A stretch of 64,000 bases of DNA, taken from contig OX235262.1 in NCBI GenBank assembly GCA_944472135.2, positions 69,750,887 through 69,814,886 of the forward strand, given 5' to 3'. The translations under genes and the position numbers were made by a program. Under the pieces are notes generated by a model. The model made no database searches. It was not told where the DNA came from and saw only the letters and a program-made list of their open reading frames with translations. Source of the stretch: Trichobilharzia regenti. Its lineage: Eukaryota > Platyhelminthes > Trematoda > Strigeidida > Schistosomatidae. Shown here piece by piece: positions 44,471 through 54,927 of the stretch (positions within the stretch are counted from its first letter, which is position 1; the number at the start of each line of letters is the position of its first letter).

Positions 44471-46389
44471 ACATCTTCCTAGTTTGCGATTTGGCTTCTG
44501 TGCACAAGGTCGGCTGTAGAACGGTTAGGTCTCACTGTGCACATTAATTTAATAAACGGTCTTACTTGGTTGATTGTAAATCAACCACTAGTCAATAATT
44601 TCTTATTGATTCATTCTTTGAATAAGAGGGAGAAACTACACGAGTTGTGGTTCTCATGATTCACTAACCTAGTGGAGAATATCACTTTGGTGTATTTGAG
44701 GAAGTGTGTGGTAGATTCGAATTTCAGTAGGAAAATCCCCACTTACTGGGGAACGATATATCCACCTGACAAACCCCGAGTAGGAACCTGTTGAAGTTAT
44801 CGAAAGTAATATTCTTTGTTCACTGATCAGTCTTTTAAAAAGTTGAATAGCTGATACAGTTCGGAAGTAATTTATCGACGGTAAGTGTTTCAAAACAAGT
44901 TTAGTAGACATGGAAGGAAGAGATTAATACATACTGCACAGTGAGTATCCCAAAGATAATGAAGACAGATTACATGAATAGTTAGAGTTTGTGAATCTAA
45001 GACTACTGTAATAAGACAGACTGAATAAAAACGTTCCATCTACACTCTTGACTATATCGTCATACTGACAGACGTCGTCTTCAATCCTACAATCAGTATA
45101 TTCCAAGAAACTTGCGTTTAGTAGGCTCAAAAGTCCTTAGTAGTGTGATTGTTAGCCACTTGTTAGACAATAGTCACAAAATCGATGCATTGAAATCCTT
45201 CAAGGTAATTAAATAGGTTGAAGATAGCTATTGATTACTACGCATCGGTGAAACGGTCGCCATTAAGACCGAATTTATGCATCCAGGTGGAAATAGTTGG
45301 TTATCTTGTCTTACCTCGGGAAATATATGCATAATTGTATGAGGAGATTTCTGCCAAACCGCCCTCCTAACCAAACTTTCAATTTACTTGATCGTTTAGT
45401 GACAGTTGGATGCAGAATAACGAGAAAAACTAGTAGATTGGAATTTACCGAAGAGTGTTCGACTACAGGTTACTTTCCATGTTGGCTGTCTAAATCGTCT
45501 CGTAGAAGGCGGTCTCCTTGAATCACTGGACTACCTGAATTTCAGTCCCAGATGATGCATCTTATTTTCTTTAGTTCCTCTTGTCATAATCATTCAGTGA
45601 TATCCGTGGGTCACCGAATGTCGTCATGCACATTTTTAATTGGTTTGCCATTTTGGGGGAGCAAACAAAAGTTACCATAAATGATTAATTTATTTTCCAG
45701 ATGTAACATCACTGCGTCACACGATGTACTGGAGATAGCTGTTTTACTTGAAACTCCTGGATGAAGAGAGAATATTATGCCATAAACTACTCTGAAAATT
45801 ATGCATGTTGTGTAAACTTATTGTGCATAATAAAGCTATTGTTATTATCATTATCATCATATAAACTGCCATCTTATTTGAAGAATCTTCGACAACTTAG
45901 AAAATAGGGTTAATATCCAGATTTTGGATTTTGTATAGATTTTGATTTATTCCAGTGCAAATCTTGTCATGAACTGATATAGATTACGGAACTGTGAAGA
46001 GGATAAGAAAGCCAATGTATAGGCAGTCTTCGAACCAGTTGAAGAGGACCGAGTAGAACAGGAAGAAATGGTGATGTGCTGTTGAAGCTTTATCTTCCAC
46101 GCAGATCCCAAGAGAATAATAATGATCAACTATTACAATTTATAAGGGAATGGCTTTGAACGCCTAAATAAGGGAAATAAAAACTCATATGCTAGCAGAA
46201 ATCATGAAAACAACCAAAAATGATCAACTCAAACGTTAGCCAACACTGATAACATGGTAAATACTTTTCTCTCCTTCGTCACCTTTCAAGTGGAACATAG
46301 GGCTTCAAGCTTTCAACTTTTAAGGTTGTTTCCTATTTAACAGTAGTATTCCTAGCCTTTCTCGTTCAAAATTCCTTCCTTTCCTGACG
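44471..46389. other. Unit-2 counterpart of 13481-15660
   Basis: Same blocks as in unit 1. The open segment corresponding to 14284-14667 is cut short at 45521. The site of the solo LTR is empty at about 46041-46055. No gene is recognised. Confidence 0.55.
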
Positions 46390-46500
46390 ATTCTAAGTGT
46401 GTGGGTGTGTGAGTGAGTCAGCTGGGAATCGAACACTGCCTTTCCGCCTATCTTGGTAACAGTATTCCAACACTGAACCACGGACGCACAAAGGAATTCG
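46390..46500 (-). repeat. tRNA-derived SINE head, unit 2 copy
   Basis: Counterpart of 15660-15800; the B-box-like part reads AGTGTTCGATTCCCAGC on the minus strand. Confidence 0.55.
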
Positions 46501-46852
46501 CCGTGTTGCATTTTGATGTTAACGCATCAGTGGGTAAATCAGATAGCCAGTACATGAACGAAATCATGAACCACACCGAAGTATGATCGCCAAAACAGAG
46601 GCTACAAAGATTGAGGTAAAAACAATAAAGACTTTTGATGTCTGATCTTTGTAGCCAAAATTTATTCGTTTGTTTGTTTGTTTGCTTGTTTGCCTATAAT
46701 GTGATTGAATAACACAGTGCAAAGTAGCAGAGGTATTGATAAGCGATACCATTTCTATGCTAGCTTTATCCGACAACTTTTGCAACGCCAAGTCCCTACT
46801 TCACTAGTATTCATGATAAGCTAGGCATGTTTGCCAACATGTACAGAATTTA

Positions 46853-46871
46853 TGTATATATATATATATAT
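46853..46871 (+). repeat. (TA)n microsatellite
   Basis: A short TA run in unit 2; unit 1 has only a weak trace at about 16188-16200. Confidence 0.7.
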
Positions 46872-47637
46872 CCTAAATACTCAAGATTTAAGCCCACTTT
46901 ATGTATGTGTATGTATAAAGTTTAAAAGGCTCCCACTGACTCAATGTACTTAATTATAAACACAAAGTCGATATTCTCACAGTATGCTGATTATTTAAAA
47001 GTTTTGCATCCTATTCCCATCATACGGATTGAATATGTGGGAATAGGATGAATGTTCCAAATCCAAATAAGGTGATAACATTGATTCTAATTCTTCGACG
47101 TCATTGTGCAAACACACTGGAGAGAATATCACCATTCCAACTAGATTTCATACACACAAGTGTAGAGAATTATTATTTAACGCTTCATTTTCTCACCCTT
47201 TAAGTTAATTCTTCAAAGTAGTATGGCTAAATACGGCATGAATAGTTCAGTTTAAGAGTGAAATGTTAACTTTCCTTTTGTGGCCTGATTCACTCACATT
47301 TGTTATAAATACAATTTTTTTGTAATAAGATATGAAACTGTTAAACATTCTAATAATGTCGGCTACATGAAATGCTTGCCAAATGAATACAATGTGTGAT
47401 ATGCTGAGAGTCCAGTGAAAAGTTATGAGAGATGACCACAGCATATTATTATTATTATTATGGTGGTGGTGATGGTGGTATTTCTAATAGTCATTGTGGT
47501 TATTATGCTCATTACCAATTAATCTCCCTATGTAGAGGGGAGAAGATTACACATTTGTCTAAATTTATCTTGTTTTGCGTGCAGTGTATATCATCAGTCA
47601 AATGTTAGAAATTCTATACACACATGCACTCAATGCT

Positions 47638-47662
47638 TATCAATCAATCAATCAATCAATCA
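47638..47662 (+). repeat. (TCAA)n microsatellite
   Basis: Slightly longer than its unit-1 counterpart. Confidence 0.85.
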
Positions 47663-47819
47663 ATATCTACTGTTCAGTTAACTGATAGTAATCAGTTCTC
47701 TTTAGATTATGTGTTGTTTATGTAGGGATTTCGACTGAACTGTAGTGTGAAGTCGTGGCCGGTAGGATTCCCTATGTCAGGGTGAAATGCATGATGATTG
47801 AAGGTATTGATTGAGGCTG

Positions 47820-47999
47820 GTGCTATATCACGAGTTGACAGGAGTTAGAAGTGTGTGAGTCATTGAATTCTGGCCCTGAGTGAACTCGTAACCTGAAGGT
47901 CCAGAGTTGAATCTCTGACGGGGTAGCGATCGCACACTGAAGAGTCACAAACTAGGATACTGTAGCTGTTCAGTGCTCTTTGATTTTAAAGGTGTAATA
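47820..47999 (+). repeat. SINE with decayed hammerhead, and empty CR1 site
   Basis: Counterpart of 17160-17300; CACTGAAGAGTCACAAACTA has lost both core boxes. Just after it, at 48000-48015, is the uninterrupted target of the CR1 insertion of unit 1. Confidence 0.6.
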
Positions 48000-48179
48000 C
48001 TGGTGTTGGTTTGTGAAGAAATCGACTTTGAAATCAGTCCTCGATTTTCTAGACTTTGATTATCCCGGGACTCTGCTGATGTGACTAATGTGAGAAATAG
48101 ACGAAACTCAGGTGAGATCACGACATTTGAAACTAGACCTACTGAATATCCCTTTTTTCCTAGTTAAAGAGTGTTCAGC

Positions 48180-48370
48180 AGTATCCACCTATGAGTCCAC
48201 CGAGTAGAATTCACGCACTATTGGATTTAGCCTTCACAGTAACTAGAACGTTCAATGAACTTGGCCTTATAACCTGAATATTTTTGGTGTGTACCAGTGA
48301 AGAGTCCGAAACTAAGACGAAACGGCACTCCAATACTTCCTGGTTTTCAGTGGTTCTCCAACTGTTGAAA
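48180..48370 (+). repeat. SINE with partly preserved hammerhead
   Basis: CCAGTGAAGAGTCCGAAACT is followed by AAGACGAAACGGCACTCC and CTTCCTGGTTTTC. The GACGAAAC box is intact; CTGANGA reads GTGAAGA, so it is probably inactive. Confidence 0.62.
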
Positions 48371-48686
48371 ATTCGTAATTCGTTAAGAGAATGCAAACCA
48401 ATTCTGGAAAAGGAAAAATTATGCCAGGTTTAAGTAATTTCAACTAGCTCATAATCTGTAAATATAAGACTGTGGTGAATATTGATGACAGAATCTTTGA
48501 ACTTGGTCTAGCAGTAAGTTGTAGTTTCAGCTTTCCAAACTTCATATTAGTCTATTCGACTTAATTTGAATTACATGAAAAACAAATTAGTGGAAGTAAT
48601 TGTACTAACAGATGACAAAGGCTGTGTTTCAACATGATTGACAGTGCAAGTTGACATACTTCATACATACTTCTCAATGACTAAGG

Positions 48687-48960
48687 TTAGAAATGTTCGT
48701 CGGTGTGTATACCAAGTTTGATGACACTATGGCTATTGCTATTATTATTATTATTATTACTACTACTACTACTACTACTACTATTTTTCCCTTGAGTTCC
48801 AGTGGGAACGCAAGGTGTCAACAGCACGTTTTCAATGTCTTCTTTCTTATCCGTTGAAGTTGACTCCACGATTGTCCGTAAGGCTTCATTTCTTCCCCAC
48901 GTGATCTCCTTCTCCTCCTTCATGATAGCTTTATTCCAAATAGTACTTTTGGTACAAATA
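48687..48960 (-). repeat. Decayed non-LTR 3' ends with expanded ATT/ACT repeat
   Basis: Counterpart of 19735-19990. The trinucleotide run at 48739-48783 (ATT units, then ACT units) is much longer than in unit 1. Confidence 0.6.
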
Positions 48961-49059
48961 TGGAATTTTCAGAATGCAGTAAGTAGTACAGGATTGTATC
49001 TAATTTTCTCATTACATAGGCATCACATAAAATGTGTGCCTGACAAATAAGGTATTGTC

Positions 49060-49410
49060 GAGTTATTGTTCTCAGTCGTCCGAGGAACACAATCTTGTAT
49101 AATTGATTCTAGCTCAACCCAGCTGATGAGATGCAAGGAGAGAGTTGTGTATGGAGAGGATGTTCAGAATGTAACAGGATAATATTTGCTAATTTCTTGT
49201 AGGAATCTGACTGTCTGTCTACAATAGTATCAACGAGTTGACTTAAAAACACGCCACTCGCCATTCTGACGGCTTTTAGTGTCCTTCTCAGTATAACAAA
49301 GTCCATGTTAACTCCGAACTCATAACCAACTGGTCGTTTCTGTTTTGTGTTCCACTCAACGGCCTGGAACTTGATGTCACTCAACGGTCTTCTCAGAGTA
49401 GTATGTCCAA
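49060..49410 (-). pseudogene. CR1-type RT fragment, minus strand
   Basis: The minus strand reads DFVILRRTLKAVRMASGV, QLVDTIVDRQSDS and LHSEHPLHTQLSPCISS, aligned to the C-terminal third of the 17477-18673 protein. It is better preserved than its unit-1 twin. Truncated at both ends. Confidence 0.75.
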
Positions 49411-49437
49411 TCTATCTCCATTTCCTTCACAATATTA

Positions 49438-50092
49438 TAAGATTTGATAGTGTGGAATATTCTCATATTATGAATTAAAAGTCAATCTGAACGAAGAATA
49501 TTCTTTTCAATAATTTCTCCTCTTCAGGTTCTTACAATTATAAAATATAATATTTGTTGACGTTACAATAAAGACCAGTTATTTCATTGTTAACCTTTCA
49601 TAACAGTCTTACTATCTCCTGTTTAACACAGACCACTTTGTACTAGCCACTCCACTCACCTGACACCTTTTATAACCTTCAACTGACTGACTTGTCAATT
49701 TTCCTACCCCCACTCTACAAATCCATTATGACTAATCACCACCATTGTCTCCCGTTTTACAATATTTTGTAATCGATTTCAGCCCAGAGCACGTTTGTCA
49801 CACAAATACGACTATTTATTTTGATACCCCATAACTCCCAATCTGTTATTCTACGTTAAAAATGTATCCACAGCCGGATAACTGGCCTTTATTGTAACGA
49901 CCACAAATATTATATTTTATAATTGTAAGAACCTGAAGAGAAATTTATTATAAATTATTTAAATTAATCCCAGTGTGTTAAGAAAATCAAAACAAGATTT
50001 TTCTGAACGTTTCGCCGTGTAGGCTACAGCTTCTTCAGCAGATATTTTCATTATTATTGAAAAGAATATTCTTCGTTCAGATTGACATTTAA
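49438..50092. mobile_element. 655-bp PLE-derived hairpin element, unit 2 only
   Basis: Flanked by the 12-bp target duplication TTCACAATATTA (49426-49437 and 50093-50104). The site is empty in unit 1 (20608-20619). It has long inverted arms: 49481-49513 pairs perfectly with 50053-50085, and 49520-49590 pairs with 49875-49950. It holds no coding region. A PLE-type small hammerhead core is at 50002-50042. The 12-bp duplication and the CTTCTTCAGC/CGTTTCG signature match PLE ends. Confidence 0.82.
50002..50042 (-). ncRNA. PLE-type minimal hammerhead ribozyme
   Basis: On the minus strand: stem I TCTG, core CTGAAGA, one unpaired A, stem II GCTGT paired with ACGGC around loop AGCCT, core GAAA, CG, TT, then returning stem I CAGA. 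Stem III is reduced to one or two base pairs. Small hammerhead variants with a one-base-pair stem III are known from PLEs and cleave as dimers, so the fold is plausible. The extra A before stem II is a departure from the minimal consensus. Confidence 0.65.
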
Positions 50093-50109
50093 TTCACAAT
50101 ATTAGTTGA

Positions 50110-50560
50110 GCTGTAGGTTCTTGGTTGGTACGTCGCTCTGCAGATTTCCTTGTCGCCTGTTCTTTTCAACGAGTCACTTGACCTTCAGTATCGAGCGAGG
50201 GTAACCCTGTTGATGAAAGTCTGCCACAGTCTGTTGAAAATGCTTTTTCTGATGTGCGCGCCAAATCTCTGAATGACATAGAAACACCAAGTGACTTGAC
50301 ATTGGCGTTAGAAATCAGAAGCTTGCTCATTATGCTCATTTGAGATTAATGAAGGTCTGTCTTGTCTGTCCAACTCTATCTTTGACATCTCAATGTGTAC
50401 TCAAAATAATGGAAGTAGTGACCTCCTTGAAATTTCTCCCGTTGACAGTGATTGGTTGTCGTTGTTTGGTTATCTTCATCACCTCTGTCTTACGTATGTT
50501 CAATAAGATGTTTATTTTCGTTGCTTCTTCTGTCACTACCCTATGTATCCACTTCTAGAA
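50110..50560 (-). pseudogene. RTE-type RT fragment, minus strand
   Basis: Counterpart of 20620-21060, more eroded: part of the VNG..LKEV block has been deleted near 50400. Confidence 0.6.
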
Positions 50561-50833
50561 TGAAGTAATTCAGATACATGCAGGATCAAATATTTTATTC
50601 AGAAAATTCGATAGAAGTATGCTAAGAATGTTCTGTCTTATATTACTTTAGAGTGAGAGGTTAATTCAAAGAATTCCCTATAGATATGTTATTTCACCTG
50701 CATTTCTTTTTACATTCTGTCCTATTAGACCCATTAGAACAAACATCATCTAAAATATGAAATGGCGAATATTTTGAGTTTGATCGTGAAGTGACTTTTA
50801 GTGAACCATTGAAAATCACGGGGTATCGGAGAG

Positions 50834-51367
50834 TTGTTGGAAGCTGGCTGGTTGTCCATGCGTCAACAGCTGACTGAGATGAGAGAGCAACTGATTAGAA
50901 AGGAGGAGTTGCTGCATATGCGTAGATTGCGTCTGTTGAATGCAGAGCATACAAGTACCCGTGAAAGTCCTGCAAAACTTTTCAAATCTCGAATTCTCAA
51001 AAAGCATCTGATGTCCACGACTTCTAATGTACATTATTACAAAGGTAATGACCATAGACCTTCTGTTGGAATCATACTACAGAAGATGGGAAATCGAATG
51101 GTGAAGATATTAGACATCAAAGATCACTCAGTTCATAACAGACACCTGGACAAAGTGACAATAAATGAAGTAGGTCGTTCCGATTATAATTTTAATGATT
51201 CCGTTACTAATCCTGGTTTTGTAGATAATTCAGAAATAAGTTTAGATGATACTGATGAAAAAAATATCACAGAATCAGTTAGAAGGTCGCAGCTACTTTC
51301 AGGCAAACCGACACATCATTATAAATACGCAAGGAGATTTTTAACGTGTGGCGGATGTGGTGATTGA
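50834..51367 (+). pseudogene. Probable 3' end of a gypsy pol, inserted in unit 2 only
   Basis: A 177-codon open segment inside an insertion (50839-51536) that unit 1 lacks. The insertion is bracketed by AGTTGTT (50832-50838 and 51537-51543), which occurs once in unit 1 (21373-21379). The sequence GIILQKMGNRMVKILDI, then HNRHLDKV and RRSQLLSGKP, resembles the integrase C-terminus and tail of gypsy pol (G-N-x-M-Y-x-V, R-H-x-x-Q, then RRS.R). Its end is related to 43890-43990. An alternative is an unknown gene fragment. No LTR follows. Confidence 0.5.
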
Positions 51368-51562
51368 CTGTTTCTGTTTCTGTATTGTTTAAATACTTAC
51401 TGTTGATTGTTAATATATTTCTTATATGATTTGAATAACAATTCCGCCAAATACAAATTCCTGAATTCATCCCTCTCTGTGTTTTTGTTGAATTCTTGTA
51501 ATTCCGTCATCTACTACTAGTACAAATAATTACAACAGTTGTTTAGTCCTTGTAAACCAACA

Positions 51563-51722
51563 CTCCATTATGTATAAGATTTTATTTTGATAAATCTTAC
51601 CCATGATGGAGTTATGCTGTACCACAGTGGCCAAGTTTCATACTTATATTGCACAATTTCATCTCGAACTGAATAAAGTGTATGGGAATAGGACTTGGTC
51701 CCTGTGGTAGAGTATAATTCCA
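51563..51722. mobile_element. Inverted-terminus element, short form, with hairpin
   Basis: The hairpin 51563-51611 (CTCCATTATG...) abuts GGAGTTATGCTGTACCACAG. The right end CTGTGGTAGAGTATAATTCC closes at 51722. Only 115 bp lie from terminus to terminus, against 662 bp in unit 1. Confidence 0.55.
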
Positions 51723-52898
51723 GTATGGAGAAAGTTCGTGTTAAGAATCTCCATTCGGAGATTGGTTAGTGCTTTAATCTTCTGACATCACGAAGTGAAT
51801 GATTCGTCCACATATACATAAAACTTATTCAGATATGTAGTGATCGTTCCACTGAAAATGTTACAGTGATAATAAAATGATTTCCCGAAATCATTGACTT
51901 CTGGTGAAGATCTTCACAGTTCTAGTAGTGATACTCAGTAAGACAAGTTTTCCCATTTAATACGCTATTTGTAGATGGTGGCTCTAACTAGTTAGGTCGA
52001 ATCACTCATTTGTTAACGCTTCCTTTATCCTTCCATCTTTTTCTTAACTAGTTCAAGTCAAGGGAAATACAAGTACTCTCAGTTGATGACTGATATTTAA
52101 GTAGTAATAAGATGTCACCCATGAACTTAGCGAACATTTATTTTGACAATATATTCAGTCAGCATATTTCGTCTATTTTAATTTCGCTTACTCAACTTAT
52201 TCCAACAGAAGACTCTGTGACGATTGATTACATTACAGGGAGGACAGTTTGACATCGTCAGTATCTGAAGCTATTTGTTAACTACCTGTTACTGTGATTC
52301 ATTATTTCATCTTATTTGTGTAGTTATCGATTCGGTGAAATTTCAAGAAATCACACTTTGAACCTCAACTTGTTTCACTATGCAAATACATCTGAATCGA
52401 CATGATATTCACTCACATAACTTTAAAGTCAGAAATCCTCTTAAACTTGAATGAGTAACTAATTAGGTATTTAAGTTCAGTAACGTTGAGCATACTTCAC
52501 CATTAATTAATACCAGTGGTTGAAGCTTGTTATTTTGATATGTGGAGTTACTAGACTGAATTGGTGAGAGTAACAATAGTAGTCGCAGGGCGTAGTATAG
52601 TCACGCATAATATAGTTAATTCGCGCAACACATATTCTAGCTGTATACAAAATGAATCGATGAAGCTTCTTTAAACCACAGTCAGATGATTACAGTTTTC
52701 CTTCGAAGGCATAATACGAAATAACATAGGACGATGCGAACACCACAAACATTCTGAGGACATTCACAATTGTAATTGACCGTCTGTGTTTGAAGCTATC
52801 AAGGAGGCAGAGATAAAAGCGAGGTGCATTAATTCGCCGACTATTTATATCCTCATTCATATTTGGTTGTTTTATTGGTGTTTATCGATTCTTTTATG
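51723..52898. other. Unassigned, colinear with 22106-23276
   Basis: Very similar to unit 1; no gene recognised. Confidence 0.45.
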
Positions 52899-52910
52899 TA
52901 TATCTAGAAT

Positions 52911-53126
52911 TTCGATAAAGAAAGGAAGACGAAATTTGCAGTATAAAATGATATCATTCTATTTCACAGGTTCTCATCAGCTGCAGACTACCTGAAATTA
53001 CAATGGTTATATAGATGATAATAACATACTTTAATGTTCGAGTGGTGGTAGAAAAGAGATACTATAAAATTGACGCATCTAAATGAAAGCATTACAATGT
53101 TTTTAGTTTAAGTTTTCATCATCAAT
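52911..53126 (+). repeat. PLE inverted terminal repeat, left arm
   Basis: Begins TTCGATAAAGAAAGGAAGAC; complementary to 54681-54899, with no obvious mismatch over long runs. Confidence 0.92.
52938..52986 (-). ncRNA. Possible PLE hammerhead, left arm (inverted)
   Basis: Mirror image of the candidate at 54821-54870; same core boxes on the minus strand. Confidence 0.4.
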
Positions 53127-53133
53127 CCTGTCA

Positions 53134-54483
53134 ATGATTGACTCACCATGCCACAACCTAGCTCGATGGTTAGCTGATTCTATAGAGCCCATTCGAATTA
53201 AATTTGCAACCCACAGCCTGAAGGATAGTTATCAATTTTCCAAGGAAGTTGACAATATCGACATATCAGACAAACTCATGGTATCGTATGACGTGACCTC
53301 CTTGTTTACAAATGTACCACTGATGGAAACAATTGATATAATTTGTAAACAAACGGATCTACTACCATTACCGGAAACAGAGATGAAGCGACTTCTACTG
53401 CTCTGCACAAAAGATATACAATTCAAATTCAACAATCAACTTTACCGACAAACCGATGGGGTCGCGATGGGTTCGCCTCTGGGACCTATCCTGGCTGATA
53501 TCTTCATGGGCTACCTTGAGCAAACACAACTAAGTTCTGCTATCAATGGAACTACCTACTATCGCCGATATGTTGATGACACATTTGTTGTTTGCAACGA
53601 TATGGATCACGCATCGGCACTATATGATCGCCTAAATGAGATACATCCAAATATCAAATTCACCATGGAATATGAACATAATAATGAGTTCAATTTCCTG
53701 GATCTAAATGTAAAAAGAACAAACGAAGGCACGGTCGAAAAGTCCATCTATAGAAAAGAAACCTGGACTGGACAATATCTTCACTATAACAGCTTTTGTC
53801 CCATAAGCTATAAACGTGGATTAGTGAGGACTTTGTATGACAGAGCCAGGAAGCTATGTTCACCAAACAGGGTCGAAGAAGAATTAGTTTTCGTCGAGAA
53901 ATGCCTAAGGGAAAATGGATACCCTAAGGGATTTATTCAGAAGTACAGCAGAGAAAAAGATGAGAAAGAAAAGCATCCAACTGTAGAAAAGAAAAAAGTG
54001 TTTATCTGTCTACCATACAAAGGAGATGCAGTGTCACAAAAGATTGACAAAAGACTGAAAGGTGCAATAAATAGAAGCTTCCCAGCAGCAAAACTCATAA
54101 CAGTATACAGCACCACTCCTTCTTTAATCCACTCAAAACTGGATAAATACCCTGCTGATGTCACCTCCAACTGCGTTTATGAATTCACGTGCACTTGCGG
54201 GAGCAAGTACATTGGAAGGACAGAAAGAAGGGCTTCTATCCGGTTTTCTGAACATATTCCCAAAAACCTGTGCCTGAAAGGAAGCAGATATTCCCAGAGT
54301 GCAATTACCAGACACATTATTGATACCGGACATCTCGTAGAGATTTCTAAGTCCTTCAAAATATTAAATAGACAAAGGACAGCAAATTTACTACGATTTG
54401 CCGAAGCAATCGCAATCAAAAGACTTAAACCAGACTTATGCATACAGAAAGAGAGTGTGATTAACCTCTCACTCCCTTGGTAA
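53134..54483 (+). CDS. PLE reverse transcriptase with GIY-YIG endonuclease, 5'-truncated
   Basis: An open frame of 449 codons. It starts inside the RT (NLARWLADSIEP, after motif 1), so the N-terminal domain and the KYGLPKMHK region seen at 255-620 are missing. The ATG is not the native start. Motifs: MVSYDVTSLFTNVPL (about residues 46-60, first catalytic aspartate), QTDGVAMGSPLGPILADIFM (about 107-126), RRYVDDTFVVC (about 144-154, catalytic pair), FNFLDLNVK (about 190). The endonuclease follows at about residues 345-430: CVYEFTCTCGSKYIGRT, RASIRFSEH with the catalytic arginine, and AEAIAIKRLKPDL with the catalytic glutamate. PLEs copy RNA at a nick made by this endonuclease. All catalytic residues remain. 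Confidence 0.92.
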   Translation: MIDSPCHNLARWLADSIEPIRIKFATHSLKDSYQFSKEVDNIDISDKLMVSYDVTSLFTNVPLMETIDIICKQTDLLPLPETEMKRLLLLCTKDIQFKFNNQLYRQTDGVAMGSPLGPILADIFMGYLEQTQLSSAINGTTYYRRYVDDTFVVCNDMDHASALYDRLNEIHPNIKFTMEYEHNNEFNFLDLNVKRTNEGTVEKSIYRKETWTGQYLHYNSFCPISYKRGLVRTLYDRARKLCSPNRVEEELVFVEKCLRENGYPKGFIQKYSREKDEKEKHPTVEKKKVFICLPYKGDAVSQKIDKRLKGAINRSFPAAKLITVYSTTPSLIHSKLDKYPADVTSNCVYEFTCTCGSKYIGRTERRASIRFSEHIPKNLCLKGSRYSQSAITRHIIDTGHLVEISKSFKILNRQRTANLLRFAEAIAIKRLKPDLCIQKESVINLSLPW

Positions 54484-54680
54484 CAGAATTTTGATTTTGA
54501 TTAGTCATCTAATTCAGTGATCTCAACTCACTGAACAAATCTTAATCTCATAAACTGTAACCGTTTTTTTTTTGTTTCTTGAGTTGCTATGTGAACCTAA
54601 AAGCTAACACTGTTCTGTTAATCAATTTTTCTCTTTTCTCTCTTACCCCTCCCCCTCTTTTCAACTTTAAAAGCGTATAA

Positions 54681-54899
54681 ATTGATGATGAAAACTTAAA
54701 CTAAAAACATTGTAATGCTTTCATTTAGATGCGTCAATTTTATAGTATCTCTTTTCTACCACCACTCGAACATTAAAGTATGTTATTATCATCTATATAA
54801 CCATTGTAATTTCAGGTAGTCTGCAGCTGATGAGAACCTGTGAAATAGAATGATATCATTTTATACTGCAAATTTCGTCTTCCTTTCTTTATCGAAATT
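54681..54899 (+). repeat. PLE inverted terminal repeat, right arm
   Basis: Starts ATTGATGATGAAAACTTAAA; reverse complement of the left arm. Confidence 0.92.
54821..54870 (+). ncRNA. Possible PLE hammerhead, right arm
   Basis: CTGCAG, then CTGATGA (54827-54833), GAACCTGT, GAAA, a perfectly self-complementary AATGATATCATT stem III, ATA as cleavage triplet, and CTGCA closing stem I. Stems I and III and both core boxes are good. Stem II (GAACCTGT) barely pairs, which is the weak point. Hammerheads are known in PLE terminal repeats, so a reduced or eroded version is likely. Confidence 0.45.
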
Positions 54900-54927
54900 T
54901 ATCAAGGGAACCAAATATATCTAGAAT

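Larger units (their letters stand above)
52911..54915 (+). mobile_element. Penelope-like element with inverted terminal repeats and 12-bp target duplication, unit 2 only
   Basis: Arms 52911-53126 and 54681-54899 are inverted copies of each other. The coding region lies between. The element is flanked by TATATCTAGAAT (52899-52910 and 54916-54927). Unit 1 has the empty site at 23277-23290. The right side carries an extra 16 bp (ATCAAGGGAACCAAA) absent from the left arm. The layout fits a PLE whose pseudo-LTR was copied in inverted orientation at a 5'-truncated end. Very similar arms and an intact reading frame point to a young insertion. Confidence 0.92.
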
